A stretch of DNA of 64,000 nt, from contig DASYNF010000096.1 in assembly GCA_036008685.1 (NCBI GenBank), forward strand, positions 1 to 64,000. Reading direction: 5' to 3'. Under the pieces are notes generated by a model. That model was given only the letters and a program-made list of their open reading frames with translations. It was not told the origin of the DNA and searched no databases. Below are positions 1 through 8,408 of this stretch, one piece after another; position 1 is the stretch's first letter; the number at the start of each line of letters is the position of its first letter. Made by a program: the position numbers and the translations under genes. Source of the stretch: Actinomadura_C sp036008685 (lineage in GTDB: Bacteria > Actinomycetota > Actinomycetes > Streptosporangiales > Streptosporangiaceae).

Positions 1-141
1 CAAAGCCTCACCGCCGCCCAAACCACAGCAGAACCCGGAACCCAACCAGGCGGCCCAGGCGGCCCAGGCACCGGCCCAGGGGGCACACCCCAAACCCCCA
101 CCGACGACGACGTCATCGACGCCGACTTCACAACGGAATGA
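1..141 (+). CDS. dnaK: DnaK (Hsp70) chaperone, C-terminal end only
   Basis: The first 46 codons read in frame to a TGA and end in DDDVIDADFTTE, the acidic tail with the VIDADF-like ending typical of actinobacterial DnaK. Upstream of it is a Gly/Pro/Gln-rich linker (QPGGPGGPG repeats), as in the disordered tail after the Hsp70 lid. The ATPase and substrate-binding domains lie outside the window. The following DnaJ, CbpM and ClpB genes on the same strand support a heat-shock chaperone operon. The stop codon overlaps the next possible start as ATGA. Confidence 0.85.
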   Translation, partial: QSLTAAQTTAEPGTQPGGPGGPGTGPGGTPQTPTDDDVIDADFTTE

Positions 142-458
142 CGGTCATGGGCGGCGAGCATCTCCCCGCGCCGGGGTGCGAGGGAGCCGCCATGCGGGCG
201 GCGGCCCGGGGACCGTCGTGGCCGCCTCCCCCCGGCACCGCGGACCGGGGTCCGGCCGATGCCGCGGCCGCCCTCGGGGCACCGCGTGGGCACGTCGGAG
301 AGTTCGGGAACCCGCGTCCAAGTGCCCTCGCCGACGTCCAGGACGTACGCGATCGCCTCGGGCCTGAGCCGGATCGGGCCCGGAACCGCGAACGCGAGCG
401 CGCCGGCGTGCGGCCGGCCGAAGGCGTACGGGCGGCGCGCGACGAGGGAGCGGATTGA
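138..458 (+). CDS. Small unidentified ORF between dnaK and dnaJ
   Basis: This 106-codon frame begins with an ATG overlapping the dnaK stop (ATGA) and ends with a TGA overlapping the dnaJ start (TGATG), the arrangement of translationally coupled genes. The predicted protein is rich in Ala, Pro, Gly and Arg, with a charged Arg/Glu C-terminal third. I recognise no domain. GrpE, the nucleotide-exchange factor, often sits here, but the product lacks the length, the long coiled coil and the beta domain of GrpE. Third-position GC is weaker than in the flanking genes, and an antisense frame at about 260-440 has even higher GC3, so the ORF may not be translated. Coding status is uncertain. Confidence 0.35.
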   Translation: MTVMGGEHLPAPGCEGAAMRAAARGPSWPPPPGTADRGPADAAAALGAPRGHVGEFGNPRPSALADVQDVRDRLGPEPDRARNRERERAGVRPAEGVRAARDEGAD

Positions 459-1441
459 TGGCGTCGAACCGCGACTTCTATGACGTTCTGGGGGTGCCGA
501 GGAACGCCGACCAGGAAGAGATCCAGCGGGCCTACCGGAAGATCGCACGGGAGAACCATCCGGACGTGAACAAGGATCCCGCGGCCGAGGACAGGTTCAA
601 GGCGGCGGCGGAGGCCTATTCCGTGCTGTCGGATCCGGAGACCCGCAAGCGCTATGACGCGTTCGGGCCCGACTTCCGGCAGGTGCCCGAGGACGTCGAC
701 CCGGAGACCTGGGCGAGGGCCCGTGCGGGTGGAGGCCGCGGCGGGCGCCGCGCCCGGGCGGGCGCGGGAGCGGGCTTCGGCGGCGGTGGCTGGGGCGGCC
801 CCGAGGGGGGCAGGTTCGGCACCGGCTTCGGCGACGAGGTCGACCTGGAGGACCTGTTCGGCGGCATCTTCGGCGGCGGGCGCGGCCGGGGGTGGGGCCC
901 CGCTCCCGGCGCGGATCAGGAACTCGAGATCGAGCTGACCGTGGAAGAGGCCTATCGCGGCGGCAAGCGGAGGGTCACGTTCGAGGGCCGTGGAGGCCGG
1001 CGGAGCATCGAGGTCACGATCCCACCGGGTGTGACCGACGGCCAGCGCATCCGGCTGGCCGGGCAGGGCGGCGAAGGCGGTGACGGGGCTCCCCCCGGGG
1101 ACCTGTACCTCATCGTCCGGATCGCACCGCATCCGCGCTATCGCGTCGAAGGCCGCAACATCCACGTCGACCTTCCCCTGGCGCCATGGGAGGCGGCTCT
1201 GGGGGCGACGGTCCCGGTCGACACCCCGGCTGGAGAGGCCAAGGTCAAGGTGCCCCCGGGGACCTCCAGCGGACGGCGTCTGCGGCTGCGCGGCCGCGGC
1301 CTGCCCAATCCGCACGGCCAACCAGGAGACCTGTTGGCCGAGGTCCGGATCATGGTGCCGCCGGAGCTCACGTCCGAGGAGCGGCGCCTGTTCGAGGAGC
1401 TCGCCGCCGTATCCGACTTCGACCCGAGGAAACGGGAATGA
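458..1441 (+). CDS. cbpA: Type II DnaJ / CbpA-like co-chaperone
   Basis: A 327-residue Hsp40 that would stimulate the ATPase of the adjacent DnaK and deliver unfolded clients. The J-domain is at about residues 5-70 with the HPD motif at 34-36. A long Gly/Arg/Phe-rich linker (about 85-150) follows, then the two beta-sandwich client-binding domains (about 155-320). The CXXCXGXG zinc-finger repeats of type I DnaJ are absent, so this is the CbpA class. The ATG at 458 is preferred over the TTG just before it. The stop overlaps the start of the CbpM-like gene (ATGA), which fits a CbpA-CbpM pair. Confidence 0.9.
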   Translation: MASNRDFYDVLGVPRNADQEEIQRAYRKIARENHPDVNKDPAAEDRFKAAAEAYSVLSDPETRKRYDAFGPDFRQVPEDVDPETWARARAGGGRGGRRARAGAGAGFGGGGWGGPEGGRFGTGFGDEVDLEDLFGGIFGGGRGRGWGPAPGADQELEIELTVEEAYRGGKRRVTFEGRGGRRSIEVTIPPGVTDGQRIRLAGQGGEGGDGAPPGDLYLIVRIAPHPRYRVEGRNIHVDLPLAPWEAALGATVPVDTPAGEAKVKVPPGTSSGRRLRLRGRGLPNPHGQPGDLLAEVRIMVPPELTSEERRLFEELAAVSDFDPRKRE

Positions 1442-1767
1442 AAGCCCTGACGAAGACCACACCGACACGCAGATACGCGCTGGTCAGGCCCGTACAGCTG
1501 GATCTGGACAGCTTCGCCCGCACGGCGCGGCTCCACCCGGACCTGGTCCGCCGTCTCGTCGCCCTCGACCTGCTCGATGCCGAGCGGGACATGACCGGAG
1601 GACTGTGGTTCTCACCGTCGCAGCTCACCGTGGTCGGCCGCATCCAGCGGCTCCGTGCGGGATTCGCCCTCAACTACGCGGCGCTCGGACTGGTCTGTGA
1701 CCTGCTCGACCGCATCGAGGGGCTCGAGCGGTCCCTGCGGCGCCGCTCCCGACGGACTGGAGGCTGA
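1438..1767 (+). CDS. cbpM: CbpM-type chaperone modulator (MerR-like helix-turn-helix)
   Basis: A 109-residue protein with an N-terminal strand, a MerR-like helical region (about 20-75, including LVRRLVALDLLDAE and the GLWF/SPSQL turn) and a C-terminal helix (DLLDRIEGLERSLRRRSRR). In the known family, CbpM binds the J-domain of CbpA and restrains it, and relatives such as HspR repress heat-shock operons. It directly follows the CbpA-like gene with a 4-nt overlap and precedes clpB by 2 nt, so a role in controlling this chaperone set is likely. Whether it acts on the J-protein, on DNA, or both cannot be told from sequence. Confidence 0.75.
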   Translation: MKALTKTTPTRRYALVRPVQLDLDSFARTARLHPDLVRRLVALDLLDAERDMTGGLWFSPSQLTVVGRIQRLRAGFALNYAALGLVCDLLDRIEGLERSLRRRSRRTGG

Positions 1768-1769
1768 TC

Positions 1770-4418
1770 GTGGACCTGAACCGCTTGACACAGAAATCAC
1801 AGGAGGCACTGCACGACGCCCAGACCAAGGCCATGCGCTTCGGGCATACCGAGGTCGACGGCGAACATCTCCTGCTGGCGCTGCTCGACCAGGAGGGCGG
1901 CCTGGTGCCGCGGCTGCTGTCGGCCGCGGACGCCGACACCGACCGGTTGCGGCAGGAGCTGGAGGCGGAACTGTCCCGCCGGCCGCGGGTCACGGGGCCC
2001 GGTGCCGCCCCCGGCGAGAAGATCATGATCACCCAGCGGCTCGCGAGGCTGTTCGAGGCCGCGGAGCGCGAGGCCAAACGGCTCAAGGACGAGTACGTCT
2101 CCGTCGAGCACCTCCTCATCGCCATGCTGCAGGAGGGCACGCAGTCGACGGCCGGACGGCTCCTGCACCAGCACGGGCTCACCCGCGACCGGTTCCTCCA
2201 GGTCCTCACCCAGGTGCGCGGCAGCCAGCGCGTGACCTCGGCGACGCCGGAGGTCACCTACGAAGCGCTGGAGAAGTACGGCCGGGACCTGGTCGCCGAC
2301 GCGGAGTCCGGCCTGCTCGACCCGGTCATCGGCCGTGACGCCGAGATCAGGCGGGTGATCCAAATCCTGTCCCGCAAGACCAAGAACAACCCGGTGCTGA
2401 CCGGAGATCCGGGCGTGGGCAAGACCGCGATCGTGGAGGGACTCGCCCAGCGGATCGCCCGGGGCGACGTCCCCGAGGGACTGCGGGACAGGGTCGTCTT
2501 CAGCCTGGAGATGGGTTCCCTCATCGCCGGCGCCAAGTACCGCGGCGAGTTCGAGGAACGGCTCAGGGCCGTGCTCAACGAGGTGCTCGCCTCCCAGGGC
2601 CGGATCCTGCTGTTCGTCGACGAGGTCCACACGGTCGTCGGAGCCGGCGCGACCGAGGGGGCGATGGACGCCTCCAACATGCTCAAGCCGATGCTGGCCC
2701 GCGGAGAGCTCCACATGATCGGTGCGACGACCATGCAGGAGTATCGCAGGTACATCGAGAAGGACGCCGCCCTGGAACGGCGGTTCCAGCCGATACTCGT
2801 CGAGGAGCCGTCCGTGGAGGACGCCATCTCGATCCTGCGCGGTCTGCGTGAGCGGCTGGAGGTCTTCCACGGTGTGACGATCCAGGACAGCGCCATCGTG
2901 GCCGCGGTGGTGCTCAGCCATCGCTACATCTCCGACCGGTTCCTCCCGGACAAGGCCATCGACCTGGTCGACGAGGGGTGCGCGATGCTCCGCACCGAGA
3001 TCGATTCGATGCCTGCCGAGCTGGACGAGCTGGTCCGCCGGGTGCGGCGGCTCGAGATCGAGGAGGCCGCCCTGGCCAAGGAGGAGGATCCCGCGAGCCG
3101 GCAGCGCCTCGAGGAGCTGCGGGCCGAGCTCGCCGATCTGCGCGCCGAGGCGGACGCCATGCGGGCGCAGTGGGAGGCCGAGCGGCATGCGCTCCGCAGG
3201 GTGCAGGAGCTGCGCAAGGAGATCGAGCAGGTACGGCAGGAGGCCGAGCGCGCCGAGCGCGAGTACGACCTCAACCGGGCGGCCGAGCTCCGGCACGGCA
3301 AGCTGCCCGCACTGGAGCGCCGGCTGAGAGCCGAGGAGGAGCGGCTGGCGGCCAAGCAGAGCGGTCACCGGCTGCTGCGCGAGGTCGTCACCGAGGACGA
3401 GATCTCCATGATCGTGTCCCGCTGGACCGGCATTCCGGTCAGCCGCCTCAAGGAGAGCGAACGCGAGAAGCTGCTGCGGCTCGACGAGGTGCTCCACGAA
3501 CGGGTCGTCGGGCAGCACGAGGCCGTGCAGGCGGTGACCGACGCCATCATCCGGGCCCGCGCGGGGGTCAAGGACCCCAGGCGCCCGATCGGTTCGTTCA
3601 TCTTCCTCGGGCCCACGGGGGTCGGCAAGACCGAGCTCGCCAAGGCGCTCGCGGAGTCGCTGTTCGACACCCAGGACAACATGATCCGGCTGGACATGAG
3701 CGAATACCAGGAGCGCCACACCGTGAGCCGCCTCGTGGGCGCTCCCCCGGGGTACGTGGGGTACGAGGAGGGCGGCCAGCTCACCGAGGCGGTGCGCCGC
3801 AAGCCCTACTCCGTCGTGCTCTTCGACGAGATCGAGAAGGCGCACACCGACGTCTTCAACATCCTGCTCCAGGTGCTCGACGACGGCCGGCTCACCGACG
3901 GTCAGGGCCGTACGGTCGATTTCCGCAACACGGTCATCATCATGACCTCCAACATCGGCTCGCAGTTCCTGATCGAGGGCGTGACCCCGGAGGGGGAGAT
4001 CACTCCGGAGGCGCGCGACCATGTGCTGGCCGACCTGCGCGGGCGCTTCCGTCCCGAGTTCCTCAACCGGGTGGACGAGACCGTCATGTTCCGCCCGCTG
4101 ACGCAGGACGAGATCGAGCAGGTCGTGGAGCTGATGTTCAAAGAGCTTCGTGGGCGGCTCGCGGAGCGCCGCATCAGCGTGGAGGTCTCCGAGGCGGCGC
4201 GCAAGTTCATCGCGCGGGCGGGCTTCGACCCGGTCTACGGGGCGCGTCCACTGGGCCGGTTCATCTCACGGGAGGTCGAGACCCGGGTCGCCCGGGCCAT
4301 GCTGTCCGGGGACGTCCAGGACGGCGCCGTCATCCACATCGACGTCAGGGCCGGTGAGCTCGACGTGAGTTTCGAGAATCCGGTCCACGAGGCACCGGCC
4401 GCCCCCAGAGCGGCCTGA
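1770..4418 (+). CDS. clpB: ClpB disaggregase (Hsp100 AAA+ ATPase)
   Basis: An 882-residue hexameric disaggregase that works with DnaK/DnaJ to extract proteins from aggregates. It has the N-domain repeat (about 1-150), NBD1 with Walker A GDPGVGKT at about 212, the Glu/Arg-rich coiled-coil middle domain (about 410-530) and NBD2 with GPTGVGKT at about 614. The substrate pore loop KYRGEFEER and the second-module LDMSEYQERHTVSRL are present. The length matches ClpB. It starts at GTG 1770, two bases after the cbpM stop, so it is probably cotranscribed with the chaperone genes upstream. Confidence 0.97.
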   Translation: MDLNRLTQKSQEALHDAQTKAMRFGHTEVDGEHLLLALLDQEGGLVPRLLSAADADTDRLRQELEAELSRRPRVTGPGAAPGEKIMITQRLARLFEAAEREAKRLKDEYVSVEHLLIAMLQEGTQSTAGRLLHQHGLTRDRFLQVLTQVRGSQRVTSATPEVTYEALEKYGRDLVADAESGLLDPVIGRDAEIRRVIQILSRKTKNNPVLTGDPGVGKTAIVEGLAQRIARGDVPEGLRDRVVFSLEMGSLIAGAKYRGEFEERLRAVLNEVLASQGRILLFVDEVHTVVGAGATEGAMDASNMLKPMLARGELHMIGATTMQEYRRYIEKDAALERRFQPILVEEPSVEDAISILRGLRERLEVFHGVTIQDSAIVAAVVLSHRYISDRFLPDKAIDLVDEGCAMLRTEIDSMPAELDELVRRVRRLEIEEAALAKEEDPASRQRLEELRAELADLRAEADAMRAQWEAERHALRRVQELRKEIEQVRQEAERAEREYDLNRAAELRHGKLPALERRLRAEEERLAAKQSGHRLLREVVTEDEISMIVSRWTGIPVSRLKESEREKLLRLDEVLHERVVGQHEAVQAVTDAIIRARAGVKDPRRPIGSFIFLGPTGVGKTELAKALAESLFDTQDNMIRLDMSEYQERHTVSRLVGAPPGYVGYEEGGQLTEAVRRKPYSVVLFDEIEKAHTDVFNILLQVLDDGRLTDGQGRTVDFRNTVIIMTSNIGSQFLIEGVTPEGEITPEARDHVLADLRGRFRPEFLNRVDETVMFRPLTQDEIEQVVELMFKELRGRLAERRISVEVSEAARKFIARAGFDPVYGARPLGRFISREVETRVARAMLSGDVQDGAVIHIDVRAGELDVSFENPVHEAPAAPRAA

Positions 4419-4527
4419 CCGGAACGGCGCACGGCGCGACGGCCACCGGCCGTGGAAGGGACGGTCGCTACCATCTCAGGACAACGCCGAGATCCGTGTT
4501 GGCGTGACCTGTACCGGGGTGACCGAG

Positions 4528-5373
4528 ATGGACCTTCACGAGCGGGGGGAGCGCCTGCCCTCGGCCCTGCGCCAGCTGTTCTTCGACGGCGGCGCCGGGC
4601 GAAGGCTGTCCGTGCCCCTGCCCTCCGGAGACCTCGTCTGGCCGGACCCCGACCACGCCCAGCACCAGACGCCCACGCGGCCGGCGTACTGGCTGACCGA
4701 CGAACCGCCCGGTGCGGGCCTGTGGACGAGGCTCCGCGCCGAGCACCACCGATCGGGACTGTGGCCGCTGGTGATGGACGACTCCACCCAGCCGTGGTCG
4801 GCCGGCCAGGTGGCACCCGAACAGGTGGGCGATATCGACACCTACCGCCCCGCCGCCTTCATGAGCGAGGTGTGGGCGGACTGGGTGGAGCCACAGGGAC
4901 ACGAGGACGAGGACGAGGACGACTTCGAGGACCTGGCCCCCTTCCGGCGCGAGTGCCCCGGTCTGGCGCCACCCGGCGAGCTGATGGAGGACCCCGACGT
5001 CGTGGCGGACTGGTACGCGGGGATTCTCGACGACGGCTCGATGCCGCTCGGCCTCGTCGCCGTCGGCCGCGGCGCGGACGCCCTCGCCGTGATGGGCTGG
5101 CAGGGCGCGGTGAACCACAACAAGTGGACGGCGCCCCTGTCCGCGGTCGTACGCGGGTGGGAGGACCGCTTCGGCGTACGTGTCGTCAGGCTCGGGTTCG
5201 ACACACTCGACCTGAGTGTCGCCGCACCGCCGATGACCACCGACCACGCGTTGCGGGTCGCCGCCGAGCACTGGGCCTTCTGTCCTGACAACATCGTCCA
5301 GGGCCCGGAGACCCTGACCGGCTACGCCGAGAGCATCCGTGGCAGGAACTCCTGGTCTTTCTGGTGGGACTGA
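4528..5373 (+). CDS. DUF4253 domain protein
   Basis: A soluble protein of about 281 residues. Its C-terminal half (about 150-281, with PLGLVAVGR, VVRGWEDRFGVRVVRLGFDTL and a WSFWWD end) matches my memory of DUF4253, found widely in actinomycetes and of unknown function. A run of acidic residues (EDEDEDDFED) lies near residue 125. ATG 4528 is preferred because GGGGTGA lies 5 nt upstream; GTG 4504 is an alternative. It follows clpB by 109 nt and may be separately transcribed. No catalytic motif is recognised. Confidence 0.7.
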   Translation: MDLHERGERLPSALRQLFFDGGAGRRLSVPLPSGDLVWPDPDHAQHQTPTRPAYWLTDEPPGAGLWTRLRAEHHRSGLWPLVMDDSTQPWSAGQVAPEQVGDIDTYRPAAFMSEVWADWVEPQGHEDEDEDDFEDLAPFRRECPGLAPPGELMEDPDVVADWYAGILDDGSMPLGLVAVGRGADALAVMGWQGAVNHNKWTAPLSAVVRGWEDRFGVRVVRLGFDTLDLSVAAPPMTTDHALRVAAEHWAFCPDNIVQGPETLTGYAESIRGRNSWSFWWD

Positions 5374-5538
5374 CCTCCGGCCCGGCCCCGGCCGGGAAGC
5401 CTTCCGATCATCGAGGCCGAGGAGCTTCCCGATCATCGAGCGGGAGCGGCGCGCCCTTGCTTGAATGACAGTCATGCCATCCCCCGCGATCCTTCAGGCC
5501 GGCACCCCCCAAGCCAGCACGTCCAAGGACGTGTGAAC

Positions 5539-6501
5539 GTGGCCCCGCTCGACCGGCGCGTCCAGATGCTCGGCTGGGTGCTCCGGAGGCTGCCGGCCTC
5601 GACCCTCCAGGCCCTGACGCCATCGGCCATCCGCGACGCCCGTGCCGGCCGGTCTCGCCTCAACCCCCTCACCGGCGTGTTCTTCGGCCGTCTGCCGCCG
5701 GGACTGGCCGTGACGAACCTCAGGTCACCAGGGCCCGAGGAGGATCTGGTCGTACGCGTCTACCGCCGGGCGGCGGCCTCGCCGACGGCTCGGCCCCTGG
5801 TCGTGAACTATCACGGGGACGCCTGGACTCCCGGCCATCTGGACATGGCCGACTGGTTGTGCGGTCATGTCGCCAAAGCCCTGGACGCCGTGGTGGTGTC
5901 CGTGGGCTACCGGCGCGCCCCGGCGGACCCGTTCCCGGCAGCGTTGGACGACTGCTACGCGGGCCTGGAATGGGCGGCCGAGCACGCCGGCGACCTCGGC
6001 GCCGACGCCGGCCGGCTCGCGGTCATGGGGGACGGCACGGGCGGCGGCCTGGCCGCGGTGGTGTGCCTGCTCGCCCGCGACCACGCCGGCCCGGCCATCG
6101 CCCACCAGGCACTCCTCTACCCCAGCACCGACCTGGTACTGGACGGCCACCCGGCCGGGAACGGCAAGGCCGAACCGGTGCTGACGCTGGCGGACATGCT
6201 GGCGTACCGGGACGGTTACCTCGGGGCGCACGGCACCGCCGCCGACTGGCGGGTGTCTCCGCTGCACGCAGGCGATCACACCGGCCTGCCTCCGGCGCTC
6301 GTCCAGACCGCCGAGCACGACCTCCTGCGGGAGGACGGCGTGCGCTACGCCGACGCGCTGAGCCGCGCCGGCGTGCCGGTCCGCCTGACCGAGTACGCCG
6401 GAGCCCCGCACGGCTATCTCAGCCTGCCGGGCCTCTGCCGCGCCGCGACACAGGCCCTGGCCGAGCTCACCGCCGAACAGGCCAGGGCCCTGGCCCCGTA
6501 G
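5539..6501 (+). CDS. Alpha/beta-hydrolase of the HSL type with nucleophile replaced
   Basis: The fold elements of the hormone-sensitive-lipase family are in order: an oxyanion-loop region YHGDAW (about 91-96, in place of HGGG), the nucleophile-elbow region (164-169), a catalytic-Asp strand (QTAEHDLLREDG) and the His loop APHGY. The elbow reads GDGTGG instead of GDSAGG, so the residue at the nucleophile position is Gly166, codon GGC at 6034-6036. This would abolish ordinary esterase activity. GTG 5539 is chosen because AAGGA ends 9 nt upstream; GTG 5533 is possible. It stands alone, with 230 nt to the next gene. It may be a non-catalytic relative or a recently inactivated esterase. Confidence 0.8.
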   Translation: MAPLDRRVQMLGWVLRRLPASTLQALTPSAIRDARAGRSRLNPLTGVFFGRLPPGLAVTNLRSPGPEEDLVVRVYRRAAASPTARPLVVNYHGDAWTPGHLDMADWLCGHVAKALDAVVVSVGYRRAPADPFPAALDDCYAGLEWAAEHAGDLGADAGRLAVMGDGTGGGLAAVVCLLARDHAGPAIAHQALLYPSTDLVLDGHPAGNGKAEPVLTLADMLAYRDGYLGAHGTAADWRVSPLHAGDHTGLPPALVQTAEHDLLREDGVRYADALSRAGVPVRLTEYAGAPHGYLSLPGLCRAATQALAELTAEQARALAP

Positions 6502-6731
6502 CGGCCGTCCGGGAGGGCCGCGGGCACCTGCGCCCGGGCGCCTTCGCCAGGGCGACGGACACCGAGGCCGCGGCGGTCACCTCCCGGCGTGGCCCCGTAC
6601 CTCCGCCGTGATCTTGCAGTTCTTCGCGGTCGCGGTCGGCGGCGGAAGCCGGCGGCTCATCCGGAAAGCCGGACACGGCGGCCTCTGCCCCGTCGCCCGG
6701 CCGGAGCCACCGCGCGCATACGGTGGAAGAC

Positions 6732-7394
6732 ATGTCAGCGCTCATCCCCCGGCCTCGGGCGGAGGTCGCGCCGGGCGCGGTCCACATTCCCGGCTGGCTG
6801 GATCTGGAGGCACAGCGACGGCTTGTCGAGGCCTGCCGGGAGTGGGCCCGTCCGCCCGCCGGTCTGCAGGTCAACCGGCTGCCCAGGGGCAAGGTGATGT
6901 CGGTCCGGACCGTATGCCTGGGCTGGCACTGGTCCTCGTACCGGTATTCGCGCACGGCCGGCGACGGCACCCCGGTGAAGCCGTTCCCCGACCGGCTCGG
7001 CGATCTCGGGCGGCGCGCGGTGATCGAGGCCTACGGCGCGGACGCGCCGGACTACGACCCTGACATCGCCCTGGTCAACTACTACGACCACGCGGCCAGG
7101 ATGGGCCAGCACCAGGACCGCGAGGAGCGGAGCCGCGCCCCGGTGGTGTCGCTGAGCCTCGGCGACACGTGCGTCTTCCGGTTCGGCAACACCGAGACCC
7201 GGGCCAGACCATGGACCGACGTCCGGCTCGAGTCGGGCGACCTGTTCGTCTTCGGCGGCCCGTCCCGGCTGGCCTTCCACGGCGTGCCCAAGACGCTCCC
7301 CGGCACGGGACCGGCCGAGATCGGGCTGGATCTGGGCCGGCTCAACATCACCCTGCGGGAGTCCGGCCTGACCGAGGCCTCCCTCACTCTGTGA
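6732..7394 (+). CDS. alkB: AlkB-like Fe(II)/2-oxoglutarate dioxygenase
   Basis: A 220-residue protein of the AlkB family, which oxidatively removes alkyl groups from nucleic-acid bases. The iron-binding HxD is in MGQHQDREE after NYYDH, the distal His is in LAFHGVPK, and the 2-oxoglutarate-binding Arg pair lies near the end in RLNITLR. The N-terminal substrate lid contains the aromatic stretch WHWSSYRYS. ATG 6732 follows GGTGGAAGA closely; an in-frame GTG lies at 6723. No repair operon is evident around it. Confidence 0.9.
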   Translation: MSALIPRPRAEVAPGAVHIPGWLDLEAQRRLVEACREWARPPAGLQVNRLPRGKVMSVRTVCLGWHWSSYRYSRTAGDGTPVKPFPDRLGDLGRRAVIEAYGADAPDYDPDIALVNYYDHAARMGQHQDREERSRAPVVSLSLGDTCVFRFGNTETRARPWTDVRLESGDLFVFGGPSRLAFHGVPKTLPGTGPAEIGLDLGRLNITLRESGLTEASLTL

Positions 7395-7550
7395 CCACGC
7401 AGTCGTTCGCGGGAACACCGGCCCGGTACCGGGCGCCTATGCGCTCGACGGACGCGGGCGCGACCAGAACGGCCGCGCCGGGGAAGGCCGGCAGGGTCTG
7501 CGACATGAGGTCATGCCCGCGTCGGCCCACGGCGGTGTCAAGGGCGGTCA
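7384..7550 (-). pseudogene. Possible frameshifted C-terminal tail of the preceding membrane protein, or a small gene
   Basis: Immediately after the TGA of the kinase-like protein, the next frame reads on for about 54 codons with strong third-position GC. It passes through SQTLPAFPGAAVLVAP and ends VPANDCVVTE. No good start codon lies at the junction; the only overlap start would be CTG within CTGA, with GTG or ATG further in. The simplest reading is loss of one base near 7550, which would join the two frames as GGDA-LTALD. A real small gene, a frameshift mutation or a sequencing error would all fit. Confidence 0.4.
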
Positions 7551-8261
7551 GGCGTCCCCTCCCGGAGCAGGGAGGCCCGTCGGTGTCGCCGTCCCCGTCG
7601 GCGAGGGGGTGGGGATCCATGAGGGGCTCGGGTCCGGCGTGAAGGGGTCATAGGGCTGTGACGGCGGATCCGTCGGGACCGGAGGCGCCACCGCCATCGG
7701 ACGGCACGCGTAAAGCATTGACATCAGCACCACCAGCAGCGCGATCGCGCCGACGAGCGACAGGATCGTCGTGACGAGGCCCCGCCGCGGCCGGTCGGCG
7801 TCCGGCGCTGGACCGCCTCCCGGGATCTTGCCGCCGGCCGCGACCGCGACCGCGACCGCGGGCTCCCGGGACCCGAACCAGTACGGCCGGAACTGCGGGC
7901 CACGGCGCCCGTCCGCCGGAGGCTGACCGAAGGCCGCCTCCAGCAGCACCGGGCCGAGGAACCGCTCCGCCCCAGGGCCCCCGGGCTCATAGGCCGTCGC
8001 GACCCAGGGCGCCGGCCCGTCCGGCTCGGCTGCGACGACCGGAGCCGGCCCCCCACGGCCCGCCCCGAGGATGGCGGCACGGAAGCGATCCCGGGCTGCG
8101 GCGTCCTCGGCCGCGCCCCGGGTCATGACCGCGACGCTCACCTGGCGGCCACCGGCGTCGATGCCGAGGTAGGTGATGCCGGCGGGCGTCTCAGTGAGCC
8201 GCGCCGTCAGGTGGAAGGGCCCGAGCCGTGTCGGGTCCCCATACGGCAACGGGCTGGACAT
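7548..8261 (-). CDS. Kinase-N-lobe-like membrane protein, probably non-catalytic
   Basis: The N-terminal 110 residues (RLGPFHLTARL, GITYLGIDAGGRQVSVAVMTRG, PWVATAYEPGG) resemble the N-lobe and hinge of actinobacterial Ser/Thr kinases. However, the VAIK-type lysine position reads VAVMTR, and there is no HRD or DFG motif. A strong transmembrane helix follows (about 165-190, TTILSLVGAIALLVVLMSML), then an external Pro/Thr/Ser-rich tail. The start is ATG 8261, giving 237 residues. The stop falls inside a segment where another frame continues with high GC3 (see 7384-7550), so the C-terminus may have been lost by frameshift. The ligand and role are unknown. Confidence 0.65.
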   Translation of the reverse strand: MSSPLPYGDPTRLGPFHLTARLTETPAGITYLGIDAGGRQVSVAVMTRGAAEDAAARDRFRAAILGAGRGGPAPVVAAEPDGPAPWVATAYEPGGPGAERFLGPVLLEAAFGQPPADGRRGPQFRPYWFGSREPAVAVAVAAGGKIPGGGPAPDADRPRRGLVTTILSLVGAIALLVVLMSMLYACRPMAVAPPVPTDPPSQPYDPFTPDPSPSWIPTPSPTGTATPTGLPAPGGDA

Positions 8262-8408
8262 GGCCGCCACAATAACAACTCCCGCGTCGGCCCCGGCCAC
8301 CCGCGTACGTGATCATGGACGACGGGACAGAGCCGATCACATAGGGTCGGGGACGCGCACGCATGCGCCTCTGGCGCGCCTTTCGGATCGGAGAACGGGT
8401 AGGGCTGG

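Noticed and set aside
1797..4022. A 741-codon open frame antisense to clpB
   Set aside because: It mirrors the codon bias of clpB, has no start site or domain, and appears only because high GC3 removes stop codons on the other strand.
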